Shown here one piece after another: positions 10,852 through 18,225 of a DNA stretch of 64,000 nucleotides. Source of the stretch: Methanolinea mesophila. GTDB lineage: Archaea > Halobacteriota > Methanomicrobia > Methanomicrobiales > Methanospirillaceae. Location: NCBI RefSeq assembly GCF_017873855.1, contig NZ_JAGGKR010000002.1, forward strand, positions 1-64,000. Reading direction: 5' to 3'. The translations under genes and the position numbers were made by a program. The notes under the pieces were generated by a model. It was not told the DNA's origin. It saw only the letters and a list, made by a program, of their open reading frames with translations, and made no database searches. Numbering within the stretch: position 1 is the first letter of the stretch; each line of letters begins with the position of its first letter.

Positions 10852-11032
10852 ACTGGCGATTCTCCGGCCGCACCAGTCCCCCGATCACCCTCGGTCACAT
10901 CGCCCGGAAATTGAGTTCCCCTGACTTAAAACAGGGACGATTCATGAAAAATCAACCGGTGGTTCGTATAAGGGTGCCCGGTGAAATCCGTGCATTTTTT
11001 CCGGCGGTTTGTGGACAACAAGGGGAAAGAAT

Positions 11033-11345
11033 ATGGCATTATATGAATTATCAGACGATTCCTCGTGGGGTACTTATATTCGTATCAGGGGTGCAGCGCT
11101 TCGAACGGGATCACCTCCCGGGAACGGTCTATGAAGACGATGCCCGGGGTGTATGGGGCGCGGGTATTCACCGGAGGGGAGGCGACGAAGGGGACGGCAT
11201 ACTATATCCACTCCCGGATATCTCAGGAAGATCGGGCCCATCCGCTGGCCGCCCGGAGATTTCGAGGTCATCACGCTTCCGGAGGTGATGACCATAGAGT
11301 CTCTGGTCCTGAAAGCACCTGATATCGAGGAGGAAAGAACAGGGG
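11033..11345 (+). pseudogene. Possible frameshifted remnant gene, unidentified
   Basis: No intact frame dominates 10852-11405. Protein-like, GC3-rich stretches switch frame. One frame from about 11131 to 11220 reads MKTMPGVYGARVFTGG and continues to about YYIHSRI. Another from about 11222 to 11345 reads GPIRWPPGDFEVITLPEV and continues. A single-base frameshift near 11220 would join them. An overlapping 114-codon frame (ATG at 10944) has weaker codon bias. I recognise no family; this could be a decayed gene or chance. Confidence 0.3.
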
Positions 11346-11405
11346 ACCCGAAACCTCCTTTGTTCCCGGGAGTGACGCGAAGTGTGTCCGGACTCCTTCA
11401 AGAGA

Positions 11406-11954
11406 TTAAATTTTTAGTTTTTGCAGGAAATAGACTCCGATACATATCGCCGCTATCGAGAGTGCCATGTAGAGCATGTCGATCCCGGTAACCAGTTTAA
11501 TGGCGAGCACCCGCTGGAAGAAACTCACGATGAGCACCATGATGATGACCTTGATGATCTTGTTCTTCAGGTCGTCGAGATTGGTGATCTCGAGGATTGT
11601 ATGGAACGCTCCGGTGGCCCTTGCGATATCTATCTTCGAAATGAACAGTTCGTAGATGCCGAAACTGAAGATGAGGAGGACCATCCCGATCAGGTAGAAG
11701 TCCACCGCTCCGATTATCCCGATCAGGATCTCGGTATGATCGACCTCCATGTGGGAAATGGATATGGAAGCGATAAGGGTGTTAATCACTTCCAGGGAGC
11801 CGGAAACGAACAGGATTATCGAGCTGAACGTGCCGAAGATCACGGCGAGGAGAACGATGAGGCGCGAACTCCAGAGCGCCCGCTCGAAATAGTGCTCTGT
11901 TATGTCCTGTTCCTCGCGGGTCTTTAAGGGGTCGGAACTCTTCTCTGAAACCAT
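11406..11954 (-). CDS. UPF0114/YqhA family membrane protein
   Basis: A 182-residue protein with an N-terminal RALWSSRLIVLLAVIFG segment and four predicted membrane helices, matching the UPF0114 (YqhA) family in pattern and length. The function of the family is not established. I start at the ATG at 11954 rather than the TTG two codons upstream. It stands alone, facing away from the LysE-like gene. Confidence 0.8.
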   Translation of the reverse strand: MVSEKSSDPLKTREEQDITEHYFERALWSSRLIVLLAVIFGTFSSIILFVSGSLEVINTLIASISISHMEVDHTEILIGIIGAVDFYLIGMVLLIFSFGIYELFISKIDIARATGAFHTILEITNLDDLKNKIIKVIIMVLIVSFFQRVLAIKLVTGIDMLYMALSIAAICIGVYFLQKLKI

Positions 11955-12150
11955 CCTCAAGTATTGGAAGTGACAGGCAAAATAGTCAGTGATTCGGACT
12001 CACTTCCCTGATCCGGGATGTTCGCAAATCATCATGTCCAGGCCTCCGGACATTCTTCCAGGGGTCAGAATCGCAGGAAAAACCAGTGGGAGGGATTATC
12101 CGGGAGCCCTGCGGGGATTCGGTTCCCTGCCGGAATATATTTATCGGGAG

Positions 12151-12160
12151 AATATTTAAC
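12151..12160 (+). promoter_or_regulatory. TATA-like element before LysE-family gene
   Basis: AT-rich aatatttaac within a generally AT-rich stretch (12133-12175), about 57-66 nt upstream of the start codon at 12217. It would give a leader of roughly 35 nt. Confidence 0.4.
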
Positions 12161-12216
12161 CCGAAAAAAATCGATAACTGGATAAAGATGATTCTTTTTC
12201 AACCGGACGGCCCGCC

Positions 12217-12843
12217 ATGATAGATCTCTTCGGGTTGTTCATCCTCGGCCTGATGATCGGGTTCACCGGTGCGATAGCACCCGGTCCGACACTGATCGCG
12301 ACCATTCACGGGGCCGTGAAAGGAGGGTGGGTGGTTGGCCCCGGGGTTACCTTCGGACACGTACTCGTTGAGATATTGATGGTGCTCCTGGTCATCGGGG
12401 GCCTTTCAGTATTCATCGGCCAGTATTCCTGGATAATTGCAATTGTGGGGGGCGGAGCGTTGCTGGTGTTCGGGATTCTCACCCTCCTCGAAAGCCGCCA
12501 TGCGGAAGTGCCGGAGACGGAATCACCGAAAAGATCCGGGAGTCCGGTACTCGCAGGAGTGGTTACGAGTATTTCGAATCCCTATTTCTGGATATGGTGG
12601 CTTACCGTCGGGAGCGCACTTCTTATCGGAGCGCTCGCCGGAGGTATCGCGAGTGTCCTTGCGTTCATTGCCGGTCATTGGGCCGCGGACCTCATCTGGT
12701 ACACTGTCGTTGCCGCAAGCATGCATAAAGGGAAATTTCTCCTGGGAAAAAGAGGCTACAGGGCGATACTCGGCATTTGCGGCATATTCCTGATAGGCTT
12801 CGGAGTTTTTTACCTTATTTCGTTCCGGGCACTCACCGGCTGA
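12217..12843 (+). CDS. LysE/RhtB family amino-acid exporter
   Basis: A 208-residue integral membrane protein with about six hydrophobic segments. The N-terminal GFTGAIAPGPTLIATI segment is the characteristic LysE/RhtB start (GxxPGP), and an SNPYFWIWW segment occurs in the middle as in the family. It probably exports amino acids or related small molecules across the cytoplasmic membrane; the substrate cannot be told from sequence. Length is typical. No partner gene is adjacent. Confidence 0.85.
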   Translation: MIDLFGLFILGLMIGFTGAIAPGPTLIATIHGAVKGGWVVGPGVTFGHVLVEILMVLLVIGGLSVFIGQYSWIIAIVGGGALLVFGILTLLESRHAEVPETESPKRSGSPVLAGVVTSISNPYFWIWWLTVGSALLIGALAGGIASVLAFIAGHWAADLIWYTVVAASMHKGKFLLGKRGYRAILGICGIFLIGFGVFYLISFRALTG

Positions 12844-13110
12844 TATCCGGAAAACAGGTGTTGCCGGAAGCCGCGGCCCCGGGGAACTCGCCCGGAATCC
12901 CGGGAGTATCAGGATTTGTCGGAATCCACCAGATCCGGAACGGCAGAATTTCATCCGATAAAAAATTCCGGCCTTTTTCCCTGGACAAGGCCGGACCGTA
13001 GACACGAACCGACCGCCTGAATTTTCCGGACGCGGTATGACAGGCCTTCAGGGTCATTTCCGCAACCATTAAGGGCCGGGCAGGGGATTTGGACTGGTGG
13101 AGATGGGTTC

Positions 13111-13491
13111 ATGGCCGGGAATGACTTTGAGCCGGTAAGAGATCTCATGCCGGAAAAGATCCGTGGCCGGGGAAGAAGATGCATCACCCGGGCGTTGCCT
13201 CCCGGGGAGTTCGCGGTGCGTCTTGAATACTCCCTGATTGAAGATCTGGAGCGATATCTCGATTCCAAAGACGTGGGTAATTTCGTTGATATGCTCGAGC
13301 GGATCAAGGTCCTCGCCGCGATCCGCGGTGTCTCGTGGGAAGCCCTCGAAGAAATGAGGGCTAAAAAAGCAGAGGAAGAAGGAAGTTTCAATGAAAATCT
13401 CCTGTTGATATGGGAGGGGGATCGGGATCCACCCCGCAGGAGACTGCTCTGCACGTGCGAGCGGGGCGACCATGTCTTCGAGGAGGATTAG
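13111..13491 (+). CDS. All-alpha NTP pyrophosphohydrolase (MazG-superfamily)-like protein
   Basis: A 126-residue protein that aligns by eye with predicted house-cleaning NTP pyrophosphatases. PVRDLMPEKIRGRGRR corresponds to the family's LVRDKIPEII start, followed by an acidic helix (LIEDLERYLDS), a second helix (NFVDMLERI) and VSWEALEEMRAKKAEE. Canonical members carry E-E-x-x-E and E-x-x-D metal ligands; here the first reads E-D-x-x-R and the second N-x-x-D, so part of the metal site may be lost. The last 25 residues are Arg/Cys-rich and outside the usual domain. Confidence 0.6.
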   Translation: MAGNDFEPVRDLMPEKIRGRGRRCITRALPPGEFAVRLEYSLIEDLERYLDSKDVGNFVDMLERIKVLAAIRGVSWEALEEMRAKKAEEEGSFNENLLLIWEGDRDPPRRRLLCTCERGDHVFEED

Positions 13492-13750
13492 GGAAGGATC
13501 ATATTCAGGTGACTATGCGGTAAAGACACTGGCAGGGACATCGGGAAGGCTTTCCAAATTGGGCCGTATCGCCATGACAGATGATACGATCTCTCAATGC
13601 CGCAGAACTCGCTTCGTCTCGTTATACAGCATCCGCCGGGAATCGGTTCAGGGAACAACCAGGTCACTTCGTTGTATCGTCGCACTCCCCGGAGGATGGA
13701 TTTTCCCGGGAGATTTTTTTTGAAAAAGGGAGGTTTTCCACTATTTGTTT
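13492..13750. other. Intergenic stretch without a convincing gene
   Basis: Short overlapping frames here have no codon bias or recognisable motif. A T-run at about 13715-13722 after a GC-rich CCCGGGA could terminate the upstream transcript. Confidence 0.5.
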
Positions 13751-13760
13751 CTTTTTATGT
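13751..13760 (+). promoter_or_regulatory. TATA box for Met/His-rich mini-protein transcript
   Basis: ctttttatgt lies about 25-30 nt upstream of the structured leader that starts near 13780. Confidence 0.5.
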
Positions 13761-13779
13761 AACGGAAACCATTAATAGG

Positions 13780-13819
13780 GTCCGGGTTATAGGGGCAGAC
13801 TGCCCGGTTCGAATCGGAC
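13780..13819 (+). promoter_or_regulatory. Compound hairpin in the 5' leader
   Basis: Two nested perfect stems: GTCCG (13780-13784) pairs with CGGAC (13815-13819), and GGGCA (13793-13797) pairs with TGCCC (13801-13805) around a GAC loop. The segment between them contains the tRNA-T-arm-like ggttcgaatc. Predicted transcription would start at the outer stem. Confidence 0.4.
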
Positions 13820-13825
13820 AGGACA

Positions 13826-13840
13826 ATGATGAAAAAATGA
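13826..13840 (+). CDS. Four-codon upstream mini-ORF (MMKK)
   Basis: ATG ATG AAA AAA TGA; the TGA overlaps the ATG of the next gene at 13837 (ATGA). It could couple translation or be chance. Confidence 0.25.
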   Translation: MMKK

Positions 13841-14073
13841 TGGGACACGGAGCCGGAATGATGGGGCATATGGGCGGCGGGCCTATAATGCATCAACAGG
13901 GACCTGTACTCAAGGAACTGGTATGGGACCACCTCACCGAGGAACAGAAGAAGAAGATCGTTCTCCGCATGATGGACGAGAAGATCAAAATGAAGGAAGC
14001 TTTTATCCAGCATATGCAGTTCAAGGTCGAGACCTACAAGATGATCCGGCAGATGCTGGAACAGGGAAAGTGA
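13837..14073 (+). CDS. Small Met/His-rich protein, possibly metal-binding
   Basis: A 78-residue protein. The first 20 residues are Met/His/Gly-rich (MMGHGAGMMGHMGGGP), a composition seen in copper- or other metal-binding segments. The rest is a charged amphipathic helical region (LTEEQKKKIVLRMMDEKIK). There is no signal peptide. The frame is open further upstream (to 13597), but the TATA box, leader hairpin and composition favour the start at 13837. No family is recognised; metal binding is inferred from composition only. Confidence 0.6.
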   Translation: MMGHGAGMMGHMGGGPIMHQQGPVLKELVWDHLTEEQKKKIVLRMMDEKIKMKEAFIQHMQFKVETYKMIRQMLEQGK

Positions 14074-14230
14074 GGGTGCAGCACTTCAGGGAGAAACGAT
14101 CCTTCAAAACCGGATCACCGCAAAGGCCATATCAGGGAGTCCGGGCCCATGGAAACCGACACAGGTTCATTTATTTCCCGGGGCTCATGCGAAGGATCTC
14201 ACTGAGGATGGGAGCCCCGATCCATGAAAG

Positions 14231-14240
14231 GATTTATATG
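14231..14240 (+). promoter_or_regulatory. TATA box for candidate ncRNA
   Basis: gatttatatg, preceded by purines (gaaag). It predicts transcription starting near 14260-14265, just before three consecutive hairpins. Confidence 0.5.
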
Positions 14241-14262
14241 TATTGAATGAATGTAAGGTTCA

Positions 14263-14400
14263 GTAAGTAGGTCCGGAAGTGATCGGACCACTTCAACGAC
14301 GATTGAGTACCAACACCCTCTCAAATGAACACGGGTATGGTGTGCGAACCCCCCCCTGCGTTATTTCTGCACACCCTCCCGTGTTTCGATGAATGTTTTT
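14263..14400 (+). ncRNA. Candidate structured RNA with three hairpins
   Basis: No coding frame covers 14074-14510. Downstream of the TATA box lie three stems. Stem 1 is GTCCG (14271-14275) with CGGAC (14284-14288). Stem 2 is TTGAG (14303-14307) with CTCAA (14320-14324). Stem 3 is AACACGGG (14328-14335) with CCCGTGTT (14378-14385), continued by GGTGTGC (14339-14345) with GCACACC (14369-14375), 15 pairs in all with a small internal loop. The 23-nt apical loop of stem 3 holds a run of C. A T-run at 14396-14400 could terminate it. It may be a small RNA or a leader of the flavin reductase gene at 14511. No known RNA family is recognised. Confidence 0.45.
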
Positions 14401-14510
14401 CTGTTCTCCTGCCCCCACATAACCCCGGGCGGGAGTGAGTGTTTCCATATCCGGCCTTATGGTGATAACCTTAATGCCGGTTGGAAATTACTTTAATCCG
14501 GAGTTCTCTC

Positions 14511-15074
14511 ATGGAAAAAAAAGCCCTCGATACTACCATGTCCCACGCGTTTATGTTCCCCATGCCCACCGTGCTGGTGGGAACCGTCGTTGAGGGAAGG
14601 CCGAATTACATGACCGCGGCCTGGTGCAGCCCGGCCTGCGCTTCCCCGCCTATGATTGCGGTCGCTATCAACCATATCCGTCATACGACGCTCGGAATAA
14701 AGGAACAGAATGCGTTCTCGATCAACGTACCGGCAACCCGGCAGGTGGTGGAGACAGATTTCTGCGGAATTGCATCGGGGAATAAGACCGATAAATCCGG
14801 GGTGTTCACGCCGTTCTATGGCAGGCTTAAAGTGCCTATGGCAAGGGAATGCCCCTTCAACGTGGAATGCGGGCTCCATACGACGGTTGACCTGGGCAGC
14901 CACGTGCTCTACATCGGAAAGGTGGAGGGAGTATTCGCGGACCAGGATTGTGCGCCCGATAACAATCCCGATCCGGTGAGGATAGACCCGATCGTGTACA
15001 TCAGGGGTAAATATTACCGTGTGGGCGATGCGTATGCGGATGCCTTCACTACCGGAAAACAGTATAAAGAATAG
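14511..15074 (+). CDS. Flavin reductase (FMN-binding split-barrel) family protein
   Basis: A 187-residue flavoredoxin/flavin reductase-like protein. It shows the split-barrel signature of this family: an N-terminal PMPTVLVGTVVEGRPNYMT segment, a WCSPACASPPMIAVAI stretch, and NAFSINVP followed by DFCGIASG. The family binds FMN and carries out flavin or electron-transfer reactions in the cytoplasm; the partner is unknown. I chose the ATG at 14511, preceded by GGAG at 14500-14503, over the TTG at 14481. Confidence 0.85.
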   Translation: MEKKALDTTMSHAFMFPMPTVLVGTVVEGRPNYMTAAWCSPACASPPMIAVAINHIRHTTLGIKEQNAFSINVPATRQVVETDFCGIASGNKTDKSGVFTPFYGRLKVPMARECPFNVECGLHTTVDLGSHVLYIGKVEGVFADQDCAPDNNPDPVRIDPIVYIRGKYYRVGDAYADAFTTGKQYKE

Positions 15075-15264
15075 ACAGGAATAGAAGATCCCCTGACCCG
15101 TCCGGGTATCCGGGTCACAGGAAAGATTCGGCAAGTCCCGGCCGAAAAAGAGCCGGGTTCATGCCCGGGCTTCCGGACACCGGTCTTCTCGTTCCCTCTT
15201 CTTTTTGTCTGGTGACCGCCGCGTTTGGCAGTCCGGTCCATTTGAAAAAATCGATGAGTCTCCG

Positions 15265-15687
15265 TTACTGCTCGATATCCACGGAATGAGCCATTCGCGA
15301 TATCTCGATCCCGTCATGAAGGAGGGTGACATTAAACTCGTAGGGTCCGGGATCCAGTCCCGCGCAGTGGGAACACGGAGGGAGCTGGTAATCGTACGTC
15401 AGGACGGCGGGGCCCGGCGAGAGCGGCACTGCCATCTCGTGAGAAAGCCGGTTGTTGCCGTGTGAGTCCACGATACCAGAGATACTCATGGTCGTGTTCT
15501 CCAGGTTCCCTGCAGCGTTTACCCCGATCATGATATGCATCACCTCGTTCGAGTGATAGAGGTCGCGGTCCGTGGAGACCGATGTGATCTCTGCGCTGGC
15601 AGGTCCGAAGAGAAGCGGAACTACCACCAGTACCGCTGCGGCAATGATCACCACGACAACGATGAGAATGAGGATATCTCTTCGCAT
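15265..15687 (-). CDS. Membrane-anchored extracellular protein of unknown function
   Basis: A 140-residue protein with an N-terminal hydrophobic helix (ILILIVVVVIIAAAVLVVV) acting as anchor or signal, followed by a beta-rich domain of Ig-like pattern (STDRDLYHSNEVMHIMIGV and later YEFNVTLLHDGIEISR). It contains a PCSHC pair of cysteines. I recognise no specific family; it is most likely exposed on the cell surface. Confidence 0.65.
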   Translation of the reverse strand: MRRDILILIVVVVIIAAAVLVVVPLLFGPASAEITSVSTDRDLYHSNEVMHIMIGVNAAGNLENTTMSISGIVDSHGNNRLSHEMAVPLSPGPAVLTYDYQLPPCSHCAGLDPGPYEFNVTLLHDGIEISRMAHSVDIEQ

Positions 15688-15824
15688 GAGAAGAATTTGG
15701 AAGTTATTTTATTATGAGGTTTTGGGAGGGTGCAGCCTTCTATTTATGCCTCCAGCCTCTTAATCATCGATCAGTATCCACCTTATCTTCAGTGCAGCCA
15801 TCGTACGGAACGCGGTGATTGTCA

Positions 15825-16385
15825 ATGAATCGACACGATCTTTCCACGGATTTGAAACCTGTAAGGGTATCGTTCAGGACCGTCGCACATTTTTACGATC
15901 CGGATGATCCCTCCCCGGAGAACTGCAGGGAACTCACCGATCGGGCGGAAGAACTGATATTCCATGAAGTAGCGACCGGGCCCGACCCGGATCATGCGAG
16001 CCGTGATGCAATGCTGGAGATTACCATCCCTGCGCCGGAGCTCACTCCTGATCGTGGGAAGAACATCCCCGATGCGGTCAGGGCACATTTTGCATCCCGT
16101 GCCCTTGAGATAGAAAGGGACAAAAAGCTGGTCCAGAGGGTGGGATTACGGGAGATATGGCTCACCGTCGGGGTGACGATCCCGGCGCTTATGATAATCG
16201 GTCTTACTTCTCACTTCACCCGGGAGCCACTCATCCTGATCGTGCAGAATATCATGGTGATCTTTACATGGGTAGTGATATGGCAGCCCTTCCAGTCGCT
16301 GGTGTTCGATCGATGGTCCAAATCCAAGGAAGCCGGAGTATACCGCGAGATTTCCAGGATGAAGATTGAGGTACGCCCGGGGTAA
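15825..16385 (+). CDS. Two-helix membrane protein of unknown function
   Basis: A 186-residue protein: a soluble N-terminal part of about 110 residues, two hydrophobic segments (IWLTVGVTIPALMIIGL and LIVQNIMVIFTWVVIW) and a basic cytoplasmic tail. I start at the ATG at 15825, with GGTGA 6 nt upstream; a TTG two codons earlier is the alternative. No recognised family. Confidence 0.65.
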   Translation: MNRHDLSTDLKPVRVSFRTVAHFYDPDDPSPENCRELTDRAEELIFHEVATGPDPDHASRDAMLEITIPAPELTPDRGKNIPDAVRAHFASRALEIERDKKLVQRVGLREIWLTVGVTIPALMIIGLTSHFTREPLILIVQNIMVIFTWVVIWQPFQSLVFDRWSKSKEAGVYREISRMKIEVRPG

Positions 16386-16589
16386 AGGTCCGGCAGGAAA
16401 TAAGCACTGTGTTCCAGAATCCCGAACCGTATGAGCCGTATGAAGAAATTCCATCTCGTACACTCCGTCCTCCGATAAAAACCGCGTATGGGTCCATGAA
16501 GGACCGTCGCCAATATCTCCCGAACCGTCGGTCTCCGCGTTTACCGGGAAAGGGAAGACCTCTGAGAGTACGGAAAAATAAAAAGTTAA

Positions 16590-18038
16590 TTAAAATGCGG
16601 TGACCGGCTCCCCCTCGGTGCTGTAGCCGGTATCCGTCTCTTTTACAATGAGCATGAGCACGATTCCGATGATCTCCAGCACCATAAGGAACAGGAACGC
16701 CGCATCGAACGCGATCGCGAGTTCTTCCATGGGAATTGTATGGGCCGATACCTCCGCGAGTTTCGGGCCGAGCGCTGCAGTGGCCACCAGCATCACGAGC
16801 GCCACACCAAGCGAGGATCCGAGGTTGGTCATCATCTTGATAAGCCCGGAGGCGGCCCCACGGTCTTTCGGAGGAGTCTGCCCCATTATCGCGCTGTTCA
16901 GGGGTGCATAGGCGATCCCTGTCCCCGCCCCGAGAATGAAGAGGTATATGGCGGAATGTCCGACGTTGCTGTGGGGAGAGAGTGTGGAGAGAAGCAGCAG
17001 ACCAAGTACGGCGATAATAAATCCTGCGATTATTGGTTTTTTAGTTCCTATGACGTCCGATATTCTCCCGGCGAGGGGGGAGGTGAGGATCATCCCGATG
17101 GGAAGTGCGAGCAGTACCGTTCCGGCGTTATCCGTGGGGAGGTGTTTCACCAGTTCCAGGTAGAACGGCATGAGGATCATGACTCCCGCCATCCCCATCT
17201 GGATTATCATCACATCGAAGTTTTGAATGGTAAACGATCGATTTGCGAATAATCTCATGTTCACAAGCGGCATTTTTGAGCGCTTCTCCCGGAGGATAAA
17301 CAATGGCCAGAATATCACCGCGATGATGAGAGAAATTATCCCTGCGAACATTCCAGGCCCGCTGATTGTGGTCAGCCCGTAGATCAGCGTGGAAAGGGCG
17401 ATGATTATCAGCACCACACCCGGGATATCGAGGTTTGAGTCCGGCGCTACAGGCGCGGTGCGGGGCAGGACCCGAAGGCCAAGGAGGACTGCTATTATTC
17501 CCACCGGAACGTTGACAAAAAAGATAAACTGCCAGGAAAGGGCGCTGGTGAGGAATCCACCGATCACCGGCCCCATCGCCGCACCCAGCATGGTGAACAT
17601 GGCAACTATCCCGAGCGCCTGGCCACGCAGGGCCGCGGGGAGGTACGAAGTCACCATAACCGCCCCGAGTGCCGATATGATTGCTCCTCCCACCGCCTGA
17701 AGAATCCGCGCGAGAATGAGGAGGTCTATCGAGGGGGAAAAGCCGCATAGTGCCGATCCTACGGTGAATACGGCGAAACCCGAGAGGAATACCCGGCGGT
17801 ATCCCTTCATGTCCCCCAGCCGTGCCGAAACAAGAAGCAGACTCACGAGGACGATGAGGTAGGCGTTAAGCACCCATGAACTGGTCACGGTGGTGATCCG
17901 GAATGCTTTCGCGATAGTGGGCAGGGCGATATTCACAATGGTGGCATCGAGCCCTGCCATAAATGAACCGAGCGATATCACGAGCACGATTAAAAGCTCA
18001 GCAGGCGACATTTTATTCCGTGAAGCGGATTCCACCAT
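16590..18038 (-). CDS. DHA2-family (EmrB/QacA-type) MFS efflux transporter
   Basis: A 482-residue protein with about 14 hydrophobic segments. The GSFMAGLDATIVNIALPTIA motif near residue 21-40 is characteristic of drug:H+ antiporters, and LGDMKGYRR is the loop 2-3 MFS motif. It probably expels hydrophobic or cationic compounds by proton antiport. The start ATG at 18038 lies about 30 nt from a TATA box (18066-18072), so the mRNA may be nearly leaderless. No regulator is adjacent. Confidence 0.9.
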   Translation of the reverse strand: MVESASRNKMSPAELLIVLVISLGSFMAGLDATIVNIALPTIAKAFRITTVTSSWVLNAYLIVLVSLLLVSARLGDMKGYRRVFLSGFAVFTVGSALCGFSPSIDLLILARILQAVGGAIISALGAVMVTSYLPAALRGQALGIVAMFTMLGAAMGPVIGGFLTSALSWQFIFFVNVPVGIIAVLLGLRVLPRTAPVAPDSNLDIPGVVLIIIALSTLIYGLTTISGPGMFAGIISLIIAVIFWPLFILREKRSKMPLVNMRLFANRSFTIQNFDVMIIQMGMAGVMILMPFYLELVKHLPTDNAGTVLLALPIGMILTSPLAGRISDVIGTKKPIIAGFIIAVLGLLLLSTLSPHSNVGHSAIYLFILGAGTGIAYAPLNSAIMGQTPPKDRGAASGLIKMMTNLGSSLGVALVMLVATAALGPKLAEVSAHTIPMEELAIAFDAAFLFLMVLEIIGIVLMLIVKETDTGYSTEGEPVTAF

Positions 18039-18065
18039 AATATCAATTAGCCTTTCAGCCGGTCG

Positions 18066-18072
18066 TATATAA
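18066..18072 (-). promoter_or_regulatory. TATA box for DHA2 transporter
   Basis: On the minus strand this reads ttatata, about 30 nt before the start codon. Confidence 0.5.
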
Positions 18073-18225
18073 CCTATTCCAAATTATCCGGATTTTTTCT
18101 CCTTACGATATCGGGCTTTCCGACATGAGAGAATACAATGAGGCGATTCGTTTCGCCGAACGTCCCGTAAAAAATTCCCGGGGTGAGGTTTACCCTGCAC
18201 CGCACGGGGATTGAAAATAAACGGA

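Noticed and set aside
10921-10945. Short similarity between gacttaaaacagggacgat here and a like sequence at 21099-21116
   Set aside because: Two short AT-centred matches, each near a promoter-like site, are compatible with chance.
11421-11927. 168-codon frame on the plus strand
   Set aside because: Antisense to the UPF0114 membrane protein, which matches its family well.
13775-13825. tRNA-like fragment (ggttcgaatc with flanking pairs)
   Set aside because: The pairs form two nested hairpins but no cloverleaf; there is no acceptor, D arm or anticodon arm in the right places.
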